From Caldanaerovirga acetigignens (GTDB lineage: Bacteria > Bacillota > Thermosediminibacteria > Thermosediminibacterales > Thermosediminibacteraceae), in NCBI RefSeq assembly GCF_900142995.1, contig NZ_FRCR01000005.1:1-64000 (forward strand): 64,000 bases of DNA. Reading direction: 5' to 3'. A program made the position numbers and the translations under genes. How positions within the stretch are numbered: the stretch's first letter is position 1; every line of letters starts with the position of its first letter. The notes under the pieces were generated by a model. That model made no database searches. It was given only the letters and a program-made list of their open reading frames with translations, and had not been told where the DNA came from. This document shows, piece after piece, positions 1 to 5,859 of this stretch.

Positions 1-61
1 AAGCCACGACGCTCTTTTTATGAACGTCCAGGCCACAAACGTGAGAATAAACCACATCCAT
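1..61 (-). CDS. IS110-family transposase (DEDD recombinase), N-terminal 20 residues only
   Basis: The minus-strand frame starting ATG at 61 encodes MDVVYSHVCGLDVHKKSVVA and runs off the window edge. The GLDVHK motif is the hallmark of the IS110 transposase N-terminus, where the Asp is the first acidic residue of the RuvC-like DEDD site. Family knowledge: these enzymes are RNA-guided recombinases that use a bridge RNA encoded beside the gene. Only the start is visible, so whether the gene is intact cannot be judged. AAGGAG lies about 8 nt upstream of the ATG and is a plausible ribosome site. Confidence 0.85.
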   Translation of the reverse strand, partial: MDVVYSHVCGLDVHKKSVVA

Positions 62-243
62 AAAAAACAACTCCTTAGCGGCTTTAGTTTTGAAGGGCTG
101 GTGCAACAACCATAAGGGGTTATTCTATCCTGCGTGCTTCCCTAAAAGGGAGCAACAATCTATGGTGCACCTGGTCGTTGTGGTCTGTCTACTTGTCGGG
201 CTCGAGGCACCAAGGTAGTAGCGACCTGCCTTCACCAGCCGCG
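62..243 (-). ncRNA. putative IS110 bridge RNA in the left end
   Basis: An extended -10 promoter (TG-A-TATAAT, minus strand, 257 to 249) precedes about 180 nt of non-coding sequence up to the transposase start, the position and size expected for an IS110 bridge RNA. Visible structure: GGTGCA and CCATA (minus strand from 171) pair with TATGG and TGCACC (to 100), enclosing a CCCTTTTAGGG hairpin (150-140). A second loop carries 5'-GTCGCTACT (225-217) and 5'-CAAGTAG (195-189), which match the two halves of the interrupted target (see findings). The exact ends are not determined. Confidence 0.55.
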
Positions 244-311
244 TACTGATTATATCATAAGGGCATTTTCATCTTCTGCTGGTGCCGCATTTGTTGCGGC
301 ATGGGGGTCTA

Positions 312-421
312 CTACTTGGTTTTTCTTCTCCCCGCGCGTATGAACCAAATACGGCTGCATTCACAACATCGTTCTTTTTAAGCAAAGGCACTATTTTTTC
401 TTTTAGATCCGCAAAATTCAT
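312..421 (-). pseudogene. MNT-type nucleotidyltransferase, N-terminus, interrupted by the IS110 element
   Basis: From the ATG at 421 (AGAGGTGG seven nt upstream) the frame reads MNFADLKEKIVPLLKK... and reaches the catalytic-loop motif GSYARGEEKPSS. MNT-family proteins (MntA-like antitoxins, Pol-beta superfamily) continue with S-D-I-D-L at this point. Here the frame runs into IS sequence and stops at 269. The break falls exactly at the metal-binding Asp motif, so no active enzyme can be made from this copy. A TATAAT box lies upstream at about 465-475 (minus strand). Any HEPN partner would lie beyond the left edge. Confidence 0.7.
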
Positions 422-510
422 AATCGCCACCTCTGGCGCTGGAAATTGCTGACTTTCGAATATATTATACCATATTATAGCCGACCTATACGGCAATGTC
501 ATCAATTTTC

Positions 511-538
511 TTGACTTTCTCATTTTCTGGAATAGAAT
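511..538 (+). promoter_or_regulatory. SigA-type promoter for the MNT gene at 575
   Basis: TTGACT (511-516), a 16-bp spacer and TAGAAT (533-538) lie about 37 bp ahead of the start codon. The fit to the housekeeping consensus is good. No experimental support. Confidence 0.5.
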
Positions 539-574
539 TTTGTTAAGGGCTTTATATCAAAGGGGGAATCGAAA

Positions 575-1039
575 ATGCCCAGAGAACTTATCGAAATCGA
601 CCGCGAAAAGCTGAAGGCCTATGTGACAGAAAAACTTTACCGTTTCGACGAAATCGCCGGAGTATATCTTTTCGGCTCCGCCGTCGACAAAATGAGGCCT
701 GAAAGCGACATAGATTTAGGGATAATAACGATTCCCGGGGCAGCAAGCTCTGAAAAGGAACTCGAACTTTTTTTGGAAAGGCTGCACCTTGCCTTGAGGA
801 ATTTCGAAGGGCATCCCTTTGACCTTGTTTCAGTAGCACACGCTAACGTAATCCTTGCTTTCGAAATTCTGCGGCATGGAATACCGATATTCATAAAAGA
901 CGATGATGTGGTTTCAGACCTCATAGAGAAGGTCAGCCGTAAATACGCCGACGTATACCCGAGGTATAAAAAGGCTCTAGAATTGATAGTTGGAGTGAAT
1001 GGCGATGAAGAATGCAAAAAGTCTGACCATGCACACTAA
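575..1039 (+). CDS. MNT-domain nucleotidyltransferase (MntA-like), no visible HEPN partner
   Basis: The protein has 154 residues. The Pol-beta nucleotidyltransferase signature is intact: YLFGSAVDKMRPESDIDLGI, i.e. the GSx(10)DxD motif at about residues 33-48. Family knowledge: such MntA proteins neutralise HEPN RNases by AMPylating them, and the two genes normally overlap or abut. Here a short frame starting at 1005 would read only about 13 residues before stopping, and no HEPN gene follows, so the pair looks reduced to the antitoxin. The start is supported by AAAGGGGG nine nt upstream. It stands beside a second, IS-broken MNT gene in the opposite orientation. Confidence 0.75.
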   Translation: MPRELIEIDREKLKAYVTEKLYRFDEIAGVYLFGSAVDKMRPESDIDLGIITIPGAASSEKELELFLERLHLALRNFEGHPFDLVSVAHANVILAFEILRHGIPIFIKDDDVVSDLIEKVSRKYADVYPRYKKALELIVGVNGDEECKKSDHAH

Positions 1040-1050
1040 AAATTCATAAA

Positions 1051-1110
1051 TGCCATCTTCCGGAAGCCGGTCGGAGAGCTCGCCCGCACCCGCCCGACTT
1101 TTTTGTTTTA
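1051..1110 (+). repeat. 60-bp direct repeat, copy 1 (terminator-like), upstream of hicA
   Basis: This segment aligns without gaps to 1961-2020 (49 of 60 positions identical by eye; the 18-nt core GAAGCCGGTCGGAGAGCT is identical). It ends in a T-run and can form a GTCGG/CCGAC stem, so it probably terminates the MNT transcript. Together the two copies bracket the HicAB module. Confidence 0.7.
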
Positions 1111-1111
1111 G

Positions 1112-1141
1112 TTGACTTTTTATCTAAATATGATATCATAT
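1112..1141 (+). promoter_or_regulatory. hicA promoter with palindromic operator
   Basis: TTGACT (1112-1117), a 16-bp spacer and TATCAT (1134-1139). The -10 box lies inside a perfect 14-bp palindrome, ATATGATATCATAT (1128-1141). HicB antitoxins with a C-terminal ribbon-helix-helix domain usually repress their own promoter at such palindromes, so this is the likely operator. Seen: the palindrome. Inferred: the repressor. Confidence 0.55.
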
Positions 1142-1179
1142 ATAGTGTCATTATTTCTCTTATCCTCTGGAGGTATTAT

Positions 1180-1458
1180 ATGAGTTATTATGAAAAACTT
1201 TATTTTAAGATTAAAAATAATCCCAAAGATGTAATGTTCGATGAGCTTCGGACTCTCATGACAAAAGTTGGAGGTTTTAATGATAGACCCGGGAAAGGCG
1301 ATCACTGGATTTTTACACATCCAGATTTTCCAGATATAAGAATTGTTATAGATACGAGAGGTGGGCGTAAGCCTTTAAAACCTATTTATGTTAAAAAATG
1401 TATGAAATATTTTGATGAAGTGAACCCGCATTTCAAGGAGGTAAAGAATAATGAGTGA
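1180..1458 (+). CDS. hicA: HicA-type toxin (mRNA interferase, YcfA-like)
   Basis: The protein has 92 residues with the double-stranded-RNA-binding-like HicA core: VGGFNDRPGKGDHWIF contains the conserved GGF and the catalytic His (the family's GSHH/GSH position reads GDH). Family knowledge: HicA cleaves mRNAs independently of translation and is bound by HicB. Basic residues and KPIYVKK near the C-terminus fit RNA binding. GGAGG lies seven nt upstream of the ATG. Its end overlaps hicB by 8 nt, the usual arrangement with the toxin first. It is AT-richer than the flanking DNA. Confidence 0.82.
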   Translation: MSYYEKLYFKIKNNPKDVMFDELRTLMTKVGGFNDRPGKGDHWIFTHPDFPDIRIVIDTRGGRKPLKPIYVKKCMKYFDEVNPHFKEVKNNE

Positions 1459-1837
1459 AAATTACAAATATGGCCTGAAGATAAGTGTATTGACTGAAGA
1501 AGATGGTGGAGGATTTTTTGTAGAAGTTCCCGACCTTCCAGGCTGCATGGCTGACGGTGATACTCTTGAAGAAGCTATAAAAAATGCAAAAGAGGCTATA
1601 GAATCATGGATCGAAGCAGCAAAGGCCGAAGGCAGACCTATCCCTGAACCTACTTTTTATAAAGATGAAGAGGATTATAGCGGCAGATTAACAGTAAGAA
1701 TCCCAAAAAAGCTTCATAAAGAATTGGTTGAAATTGCGCAGGAGCAAGGTGTTAGTTTGAATCAACTAATACTATATGCACTTTCCAAAGAAGTCGGGCG
1801 TAAAGAAACTTCGGTAACCATTGATATTGGTGTTTGA
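1451..1837 (+). CDS. hicB: HicB-type antitoxin with C-terminal RHH domain
   Basis: The protein has 128 residues. The first 70 or so form the partial RNase H-like HicB fold (GFFVEVPDLPGCMADGDTLEEA, here split as GFFVEVPDLPGC and MADGDTLEEA). The C-terminus (VRIPKKLHKELVEIA... SLNQLILYAL) is a ribbon-helix-helix DNA-binding domain of the HicB/Arc type. It should bind HicA and the palindrome at 1128-1141. The start follows AAGGAGG with eight nt spacing inside the hicA frame. Both domains are full length, so the TA pair looks functional. Confidence 0.83.
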   Translation: MSENYKYGLKISVLTEEDGGGFFVEVPDLPGCMADGDTLEEAIKNAKEAIESWIEAAKAEGRPIPEPTFYKDEEDYSGRLTVRIPKKLHKELVEIAQEQGVSLNQLILYALSKEVGRKETSVTIDIGV

Positions 1838-1960
1838 TTCTGCCTCCGGACATAAGAATAAGAATAAGAGATAAGAAATTAAATGACTCACCCCAGGCAA
1901 ATTCATGATAAAGCCGGTTAAGCTCCATAGGCCCTGCCGCACAGCCTAAAAATGCAAAAA

Positions 1961-2020
1961 TACCACCTTCCCGAAGCCGGTCGGAGAGCTTTCTCGCTCC
2001 CGGCCGGTTTTTTTGTTTTT
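1961..2020 (+). repeat. 60-bp direct repeat, copy 2, rho-independent terminator downstream of hicB
   Basis: Same repeat as 1051-1110. This copy forms a stronger GC-rich stem (CCGGTCGGAGAG with CTCGCTCCCGGCCGG) followed by TTTTTTTG, a good terminator. It lies just before the DUF1659 gene. Confidence 0.7.
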
Positions 2021-2074
2021 TTCCGCTGCCGGATATAATGAAAGTGAAATTGCAAGCGAAAGGAGGTGAAACAG

Positions 2075-2299
2075 ATGGCGGTTATCGCAACTCCCGTGGA
2101 CGCCACATTGCAGGTTGTGGTCCAGACCGGGACCGACGAAGGCGGAAGGCCCGTAACAAGGACCAGGTCCTTCAGGAACCTGAAGCCTTCCGCCGTGGAC
2201 GACGACGTGATGGCGGTGGCAAAGGCCTTCGCCGACCTTCAGTCCCACCCGGTGGACTCCATCGTAAAGGTGGTGGAAATCGCCCTGACCGAGGAGTAA
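2075..2299 (+). CDS. DUF1659 family protein
   Basis: A 74-residue protein with the DUF1659 pattern: short N-terminus MAVIATPVDA, a beta-rich GTDEGGRPVTRTRSFRNL, then VMAVAKAFADLQSHPV. I chose the ATG at 2075 because AGGAGGTG ends seven nt upstream. An in-frame GTG at 2066 overlaps that ribosome site. DUF1659 genes are small Firmicutes genes found next to DUF2922 and YvrJ genes, as here. The molecular function is unknown. It is the first gene of a short cassette with evenly strong ribosome sites. Confidence 0.82.
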   Translation: MAVIATPVDATLQVVVQTGTDEGGRPVTRTRSFRNLKPSAVDDDVMAVAKAFADLQSHPVDSIVKVVEIALTEE

Positions 2300-2336
2300 C
2301 GAAAGCCGGTAATTCGTAAGGAAGGAGGTGAAACGG

Positions 2337-2558
2337 ATGGCAAAGACCTTAGAGCTCAGCTTCCAAAACGAGGCTGGTAAAACCTCGAGGATTCAAATCG
2401 CCGACCCGAAGGAAAACTTGACTCCCGAGGAAGTGCAGCCGGTAATGGACCTGGTGGTCGCAAAGAACATCTTCTCAACGAGCGGCGGTGACATCGTAAA
2501 AGCCCTCGGGGCCAGGATAATCATAAGAGACGCCGTGGAAATAATATCCGCCGGATAA
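2337..2558 (+). CDS. DUF2922 family protein
   Basis: A 73-residue protein: MAKTLELSFQNEAGKTSRIQ, then the conserved PKENLTPEEVQ and VMDLVVAKNIFSTSGGDIV, typical of DUF2922. The start ATG at 2337 follows GGAGGTG with seven nt spacing. Function unknown. Its size and spacing mirror DUF1659, and the two may form a pair. A GC-rich hairpin follows the stop. Confidence 0.82.
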   Translation: MAKTLELSFQNEAGKTSRIQIADPKENLTPEEVQPVMDLVVAKNIFSTSGGDIVKALGARIIIRDAVEIISAG

Positions 2559-2563
2559 TTCTC

Positions 2564-2592
2564 CCCCGGGCTTTCGCCCGGGGCTTTAATTT
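2564..2592 (+). terminator. GC-rich hairpin between DUF2922 and YvrJ genes
   Basis: CCCCGGGC (2564-2571) and GCCCGGGG (2576-2583) form a perfect 8-bp stem with a TTTC loop, followed by CTTTAATTTAA. The T-run is imperfect, so it may act as a partial terminator or stabilise the upstream mRNA. Confidence 0.55.
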
Positions 2593-2612
2593 AACCTGAA
2601 GGAGGTGCGACA

Positions 2613-2765
2613 ATGGAAGAACTGATAGCTCAGGTTGCCAACGTGGGCTTTCCCATCGTGGTTTCTATATATCTCCTCGTGCGCATAGAATCCAAGATGG
2701 AGAGCCTCACGGTCAGCATCCACGAGCTTTCAAAGGTTATAGAAGGACTGAAAATCCCAAAATAA
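2613..2765 (+). CDS. YvrJ family small membrane protein
   Basis: A 50-residue ORF. The N-terminal half (about residues 5-23, VANVGFPIVVSIYLLVRIE) is a single membrane helix and the rest is a charged amphipathic tail ending GLKIPK, the YvrJ family pattern. GGAGG with eight nt spacing supports the ATG at 2613. Function unknown in the literature known to me. Its position between DUF2922 and a peptidoglycan amidase resembles small membrane partners of lysis or envelope modules, but that is inference. Confidence 0.8.
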   Translation: MEELIAQVANVGFPIVVSIYLLVRIESKMESLTVSIHELSKVIEGLKIPK

Positions 2766-2856
2766 GCTTTGGAGCGCCTAATACCGCCTGCTGGGAAGGG
2801 CGCTCTTTAAAAAGGCGGACAAAAATAGCCCAGCTGCCCAAACAGCAAGTTACGGT

Positions 2857-3393
2857 TTGGGCAAGAGGATAAAGGACATGGAAAGGCAATACCCTCGCTT
2901 TATAGTGGTTCACCATACCGCAGGGCATGACGTTTCGGCCTTAGAGATAAACAGGATGCACGCCGCAAGGGGTTACGGCATAAAGATATCGGAGCCCCAT
3001 TCCCTGGTAGAAGAATACCGAAAACGGGGTTTCCCCTGCGAAGGCGAAGCTGCCGTAGTGAGCATCGGCTACCACTACCTTATAAGGGCCGACGGCACCG
3101 TGGAAAGGGGCAGGCCTGACTTTGCCCCTGGGGCCCACTGCGCCGCTGCGGGGATGAACTCAAGGGCTATAGGCATAGCCCTCACGGGTAACTTTTCTTC
3201 CAAAGACAACCCTGAAGGCAAAAAAGGCCATACCACACCTACGCCAGCCCAAATCAAAGCCTTGAAGGAGCTTATATTCTTTTTGATGGACGTCTACTTC
3301 ATACCCCCGCAGTCGGTGCAGAAGCACTCGGAAGTCATAGGGGCGAAAACCGAATGTCCAGGTGACAGGTTTTCCTTTTCTTTTTGGTCTTGA
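2857..3393 (+). CDS. N-acetylmuramoyl-L-alanine amidase (Amidase_2/PGRP fold)
   Basis: A zinc amidase that would cut the MurNAc-L-Ala bond of peptidoglycan. Visible: RFIVVHHTAG (first zinc His), GYHYLIRADGTVERGRP, GAHCAAAGMNSRAIGIALTG, and KHSEVIGAKTECPGD (second His and the CPGD cysteine). No signal peptide is seen, as in phage-type endolysins. The start is uncertain. The frame is open back to 2782 without ATG/GTG; TTG at 2857 and ATG at 2878 (AGAGGA about ten nt upstream) are the candidates, and both keep the whole domain. A consensus promoter overlaps its stop codon. Confidence 0.8.
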   Translation: MGKRIKDMERQYPRFIVVHHTAGHDVSALEINRMHAARGYGIKISEPHSLVEEYRKRGFPCEGEAAVVSIGYHYLIRADGTVERGRPDFAPGAHCAAAGMNSRAIGIALTGNFSSKDNPEGKKGHTTPTPAQIKALKELIFFLMDVYFIPPQSVQKHSEVIGAKTECPGDRFSFSFWS

Positions 3394-3418
3394 CAGCGAA
3401 CGTTTGTTTGGTTATAAT
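3390..3418 (+). promoter_or_regulatory. Consensus SigA promoter overlapping the amidase stop codon
   Basis: TTGACA (3390-3395), exactly 17 bp, TATAAT (3413-3418): a perfect match to both hexamers with optimal spacing. The TGA stop of the amidase lies within the -35 box. It should drive the ComK-like gene at 3462. Confidence 0.8.
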
Positions 3419-3461
3419 TGTCTTAAAGTTCCGCCTTCGCCAAAATCTGGAGGTGTTGTAA

Positions 3462-4046
3462 TTGAACATGGAGACTTTTTTACATTCGGGCATCGCGGCT
3501 TTAGTGCCCGTTTACGAAAATGGCCAGGGAAACGTCACCCAGCTCATTACTTCCGACGGAGGAGAACACCTCATACCGAAAACGGTAAAGACAGTCTTAA
3601 AAAGGGTAGCCAGGACTTACGGGGCCGACCTTTCCGCCCTTCGGAAGAATTACGGAAAGGCTGTAAACCGGAAAAATTACGTGCCTATTCCCCTTTCTTC
3701 CTCTTTAATCCTTATCCCTGTAAAGTTCCGGGAAAGGCCTTTGAGCGAAAACGACGGAACAGTAGGATACCTTTCTTACTACGAGATACGCGATATCTCG
3801 GAAGAAGGTGCGAGCAGCCGGGTCACGCTTTCAAGCGGAAAAGAACTCAAAATATTGCTCGCCAAAGCGACCTTCATGGAATACATTAAAGACGCAAAGC
3901 TCATCGCGGGACTCTATGAAGAAAGGCATAAAACAGGCAATCATCGCATCAGCGAAGATAAATTGGCTTACGGAGAAAAAGAGCATCTCAGGGAGGAACT
4001 CGTAAAACTCCTCCTTCAAATTCTAGCAAAAGGCGGCGGGTTTTGA
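3462..4046 (+). CDS. ComK-like transcriptional regulator (probable)
   Basis: A 194-residue protein that lines up along its length with Bacillus ComK. There is an early strand region (GEHLIPKTVKTVLKRVARTYGA), the block YVPIPLSSSLILIPVKFRER (compare the PPIMVDP...IFLFPT region), YLSYYEIRDI (WISHVHVK region), VTLSSGKEL (VTFSNGKTM) and a helical C-terminus. ComK activates competence genes through AT-boxes. Here the target is unknown. TTG at 3462 follows TGGAGGTG with good spacing, and ATG at 3468 is the alternative. The assignment is by visual pattern only. Confidence 0.6.
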   Translation: MNMETFLHSGIAALVPVYENGQGNVTQLITSDGGEHLIPKTVKTVLKRVARTYGADLSALRKNYGKAVNRKNYVPIPLSSSLILIPVKFRERPLSENDGTVGYLSYYEIRDISEEGASSRVTLSSGKELKILLAKATFMEYIKDAKLIAGLYEERHKTGNHRISEDKLAYGEKEHLREELVKLLLQILAKGGGF

Positions 4047-4060
4047 CCGCCGCTTATGTT
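4033..4060. terminator. Terminator between convergent ComK-like gene and cheB
   Basis: GCGGCGG (4033-4039), loop GTTTTGA, CCGCCGC (4047-4053), then TTATGTTTTT. The loop contains the stop codon of the ComK-like gene. The symmetry could serve cheB transcription as well. Confidence 0.65.
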
Positions 4061-4065
4061 TTTCG

Positions 4066-5094
4066 TCATTCTTTCCTCACACCGACAAGCTCAATTATTT
4101 TTGATGCTATTTCGTAGTTCGGGAGCACGAATTCCGCACCTTTTCGGTCTATGGCCGCTTTTGGCATCCCAAAAATCACAGCGGTTTCGGGCGATTCGGC
4201 TATGGTCCTGCCGCCGGATTTCCTTATCTTTACCATGGCATCGGCTCCGTCGTCGCCCATGCCCGTCATAAGGACTCCTATAGTGTCTTTGTCGAAGATC
4301 GAAAGGACTGACTCCATGGTGACATCCGCCGACGGCATGAAACGGTGCTTAGGACTGTCGGTGAGCACTATCTTCTTTTTCTTTCCTTCTTCTGTCACCA
4401 GGAGGTTGTAACCGCCTTTGCCGACATAACATACGCCGGGCTTTATCTCCATGCCGTCTTCTGCCTCGATTACCTTAATCGCACATTGCTCGTCTAGCCT
4501 TTTTGCAAAAGGGCCCGTAAAGGCCGGAGGCATGTGCTGCACGAGAAACACCGCCGCGTTAAGGCGTGCGGGCAGATAGGGGAGCACTTTCATAATGGAT
4601 TTTGGGCCTCCTGTTGATATTCCTATGACCACAGCCTTCATATCGCCGTCGGACAAAATGTATTCTTCGGGCATCTTCACCGGACTTTCATTAAAAGACC
4701 CTATCGTCCTTGCCCCCGCTTTTACCTTGGCGATTAGCTCCTCTTCGAAATCCTTTAATCCTGGTCTCACCCCTTGAGGCTTTGCCACAAAATCGAAGGC
4801 GCCAAGTTCCAGGGCCTTCAAAGTCACATCAGCCCCTTTTTTCGTCTCGGAAGAGAGCATCAACACATTCCCAAGCTTTTTCTCCTTAATCTTTTCCAGG
4901 GCCGAGAGTCCGTCCATCCCCGGCATGTTTACGTCCATCGTTATGACATCCGGGCGAAGCTTCTCTGCTTTTTCCAATGCTTCGCTCCCGTTTTTTGCCG
5001 TATCGACCACCTTTATATACGGGTCTTTTTCGAGCACGTCCTTTATAATAAGCCTCATCAAGGCGGAGTCGTCTACCACGAGCACTTTTATCAT
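4066..5094 (-). CDS. cheB: Chemotaxis protein-glutamate methylesterase/glutamine deamidase CheB
   Basis: A 342-residue response regulator plus methylesterase. Receiver domain, residues 1-120: VDDSALMR acidic pair, phosphoacceptor in MDVNMPGMDG, Lys in VAKPQG. Methylesterase domain, about 150-340: the catalytic triad is Ser in GISTGGP, His in QHMPPAF and Asp in GMGDDGADAM. It removes methyl groups from chemoreceptors during adaptation. ATG at 5094 is preferred over GTG at 5103 because GAGGTG lies seven nt upstream. No cheR or cheA is in this window. The bacteriohemerythrin gene lies immediately upstream. Confidence 0.93.
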   Translation of the reverse strand: MIKVLVVDDSALMRLIIKDVLEKDPYIKVVDTAKNGSEALEKAEKLRPDVITMDVNMPGMDGLSALEKIKEKKLGNVLMLSSETKKGADVTLKALELGAFDFVAKPQGVRPGLKDFEEELIAKVKAGARTIGSFNESPVKMPEEYILSDGDMKAVVIGISTGGPKSIMKVLPYLPARLNAAVFLVQHMPPAFTGPFAKRLDEQCAIKVIEAEDGMEIKPGVCYVGKGGYNLLVTEEGKKKKIVLTDSPKHRFMPSADVTMESVLSIFDKDTIGVLMTGMGDDGADAMVKIRKSGGRTIAESPETAVIFGMPKAAIDRKGAEFVLPNYEIASKIIELVGVRKE

Positions 5095-5127
5095 GCTTTT
5101 CACCTCAAAAGTCCGTCAATTTCGATG

Positions 5128-5526
5128 TTATTTTTTCAAGTAATCCCCCAAAGCCCTGTCGGTCTTTTTTATATGGTTTATGAGCCAATCAACCAGGAAG
5201 CCGTTCATCTTCACGACGAGGTCAACCGTCGGGCCGGTTTGTTCGAGCTTTCCTTTAAATTCTTCGAATTTCTTTATGAAAATTTCATGCTGGTTTTTAT
5301 GCCCATCATAACCCGGGTAGCTTTCCGCCTTCATTATTTTCTCTTCTTCGCCGAAATGCATTACCACGTAATCCCCGAGAAAACCGATGACCTTCTCAAC
5401 CTCCTGTTTACCTTTTCCTTTTGTGCAGGCTTCCATAAGGTCATTCACCCGCTTGAAAAGTTCCTTGTGCTGTTCGTCTATCGTTTCAATTCCCGTCGAA
5501 AGGTCTTCCGTCCACTTTATCGCCAT
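5128..5526 (-). CDS. Bacteriohemerythrin
   Basis: A 132-residue four-helix diiron protein. All ligand positions are visible: His in DEQHKEL, His and Glu in VMHFGEEEKIM, two His in GYDGHKNQHEIF, and His plus Asp in LINHIKKTDRALG. It reversibly binds O2 and in anaerobes is linked to aerotaxis or oxygen scavenging. GGAGGG six nt before the ATG at 5526 sets the start (an in-frame TTG precedes it). Its place beside cheB and the receptor genes suggests a link to oxygen-directed motility; that is inference. Confidence 0.92.
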   Translation of the reverse strand: MAIKWTEDLSTGIETIDEQHKELFKRVNDLMEACTKGKGKQEVEKVIGFLGDYVVMHFGEEEKIMKAESYPGYDGHKNQHEIFIKKFEEFKGKLEQTGPTVDLVVKMNGFLVDWLINHIKKTDRALGDYLKK

Positions 5527-5622
5527 CAATATCCCTCCTTTACGATAATATTCGCCAAAAAAATCACCTTTTCCTTCCGGTTTATGCTAGAGCTTCATAA
5601 ATATACCTGTGGCAAAATTTTC

Positions 5623-5652
5623 TTGACAGCTCTTGGTGGCAAATTATAGAAT
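5623..5652 (+). promoter_or_regulatory. Promoter of the cheW-mcp-HD-GYP transcript
   Basis: TTGACA (5623-5628), 18-bp spacer, TAGAAT (5647-5652), about 40 bp ahead of the c-di-GMP aptamer. Confidence 0.6.
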
Positions 5653-5691
5653 AGTACTAGCATTTTGACGCAATATTCGACAAAATATCGC

Positions 5692-5778
5692 CGAAAAAGG
5701 CAAACCTGTCGAAAGGCAGGGGCGCAAAGCCATGGGCCTACGGCTCTTTAAAAGGGCTACGGTCGCCAGGCTGCCGGC
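5692..5778 (+). promoter_or_regulatory. c-di-GMP-I (GEMM-I) riboswitch aptamer
   Basis: The conserved GEMM-I elements occur in order: GGCAAACC (about 5699-5706), a GAAA tetraloop in CCTGTCGAAAGGCAGG, GCGCAAAGCC (5723-5732), GGGCCTACGG, and GGCTACGGTCGCCAGGCTGCC (as GGCTACGGTCGCC plus AGGCTGCC) ending near 5775. The aptamer lies between a good promoter and a terminator, ahead of cheW. Family knowledge: such aptamers bind cyclic di-GMP and control motility genes in Clostridia. The terminator geometry predicts an OFF switch (see next feature). Confidence 0.9.
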
Positions 5779-5790
5779 TCGATAAAGCTA

Positions 5791-5820
5791 GCAGCCTTTT
5801 TACCACAGGCTGCATTTTTT
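5791..5820 (+). terminator. Riboswitch expression platform: terminator with built-in antiterminator
   Basis: GCAGCCT (5791-5797) pairs with AGGCTGC (5807-5813) followed by ATTTTTT: a terminator. An identical AGGCTGC lies at 5768-5774 at the 3' edge of the aptamer and can take the same partner. Ligand binding should lock the aptamer copy in its closing helix and free 5791-5797 for the terminator, so c-di-GMP should turn expression off. Confidence 0.8.
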
Positions 5821-5859
5821 AATTCAACTCTTTTATTCTTTCGAAAGGGGGTTTTAGGA

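Larger units (their letters stand above)
1..311 (-). mobile_element. IS110-family insertion sequence, left end (continues off the window)
   Basis: The window opens inside an IS110-family element read on the minus strand. It holds the first 20 codons of the transposase and about 250 nt of non-coding left end. The outer boundary is placed near 311/312: the reading frame of an MNT nucleotidyltransferase gene (minus strand from 421) matches its family down to about 312 and then becomes unrelated sequence. The other end of the element and the rest of the broken gene lie outside the window. A perfect 6-bp stem GCCGCA/TGCGGC lies near the terminus (about 284-300). Confidence 0.75.

Noticed and set aside
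1005-1049. Start of a HEPN toxin gene overlapping the MNT stop
   Set aside because: The frame from ATGAAG stops after 14 codons and shows no HEPN motif (Rx4-6H).
4774-5649. A 291-codon open frame on the plus strand across cheB and the hemerythrin gene
   Set aside because: It is antisense to two certain genes, has low-complexity aromatic-rich sequence typical of a shadow frame and no ribosome site.
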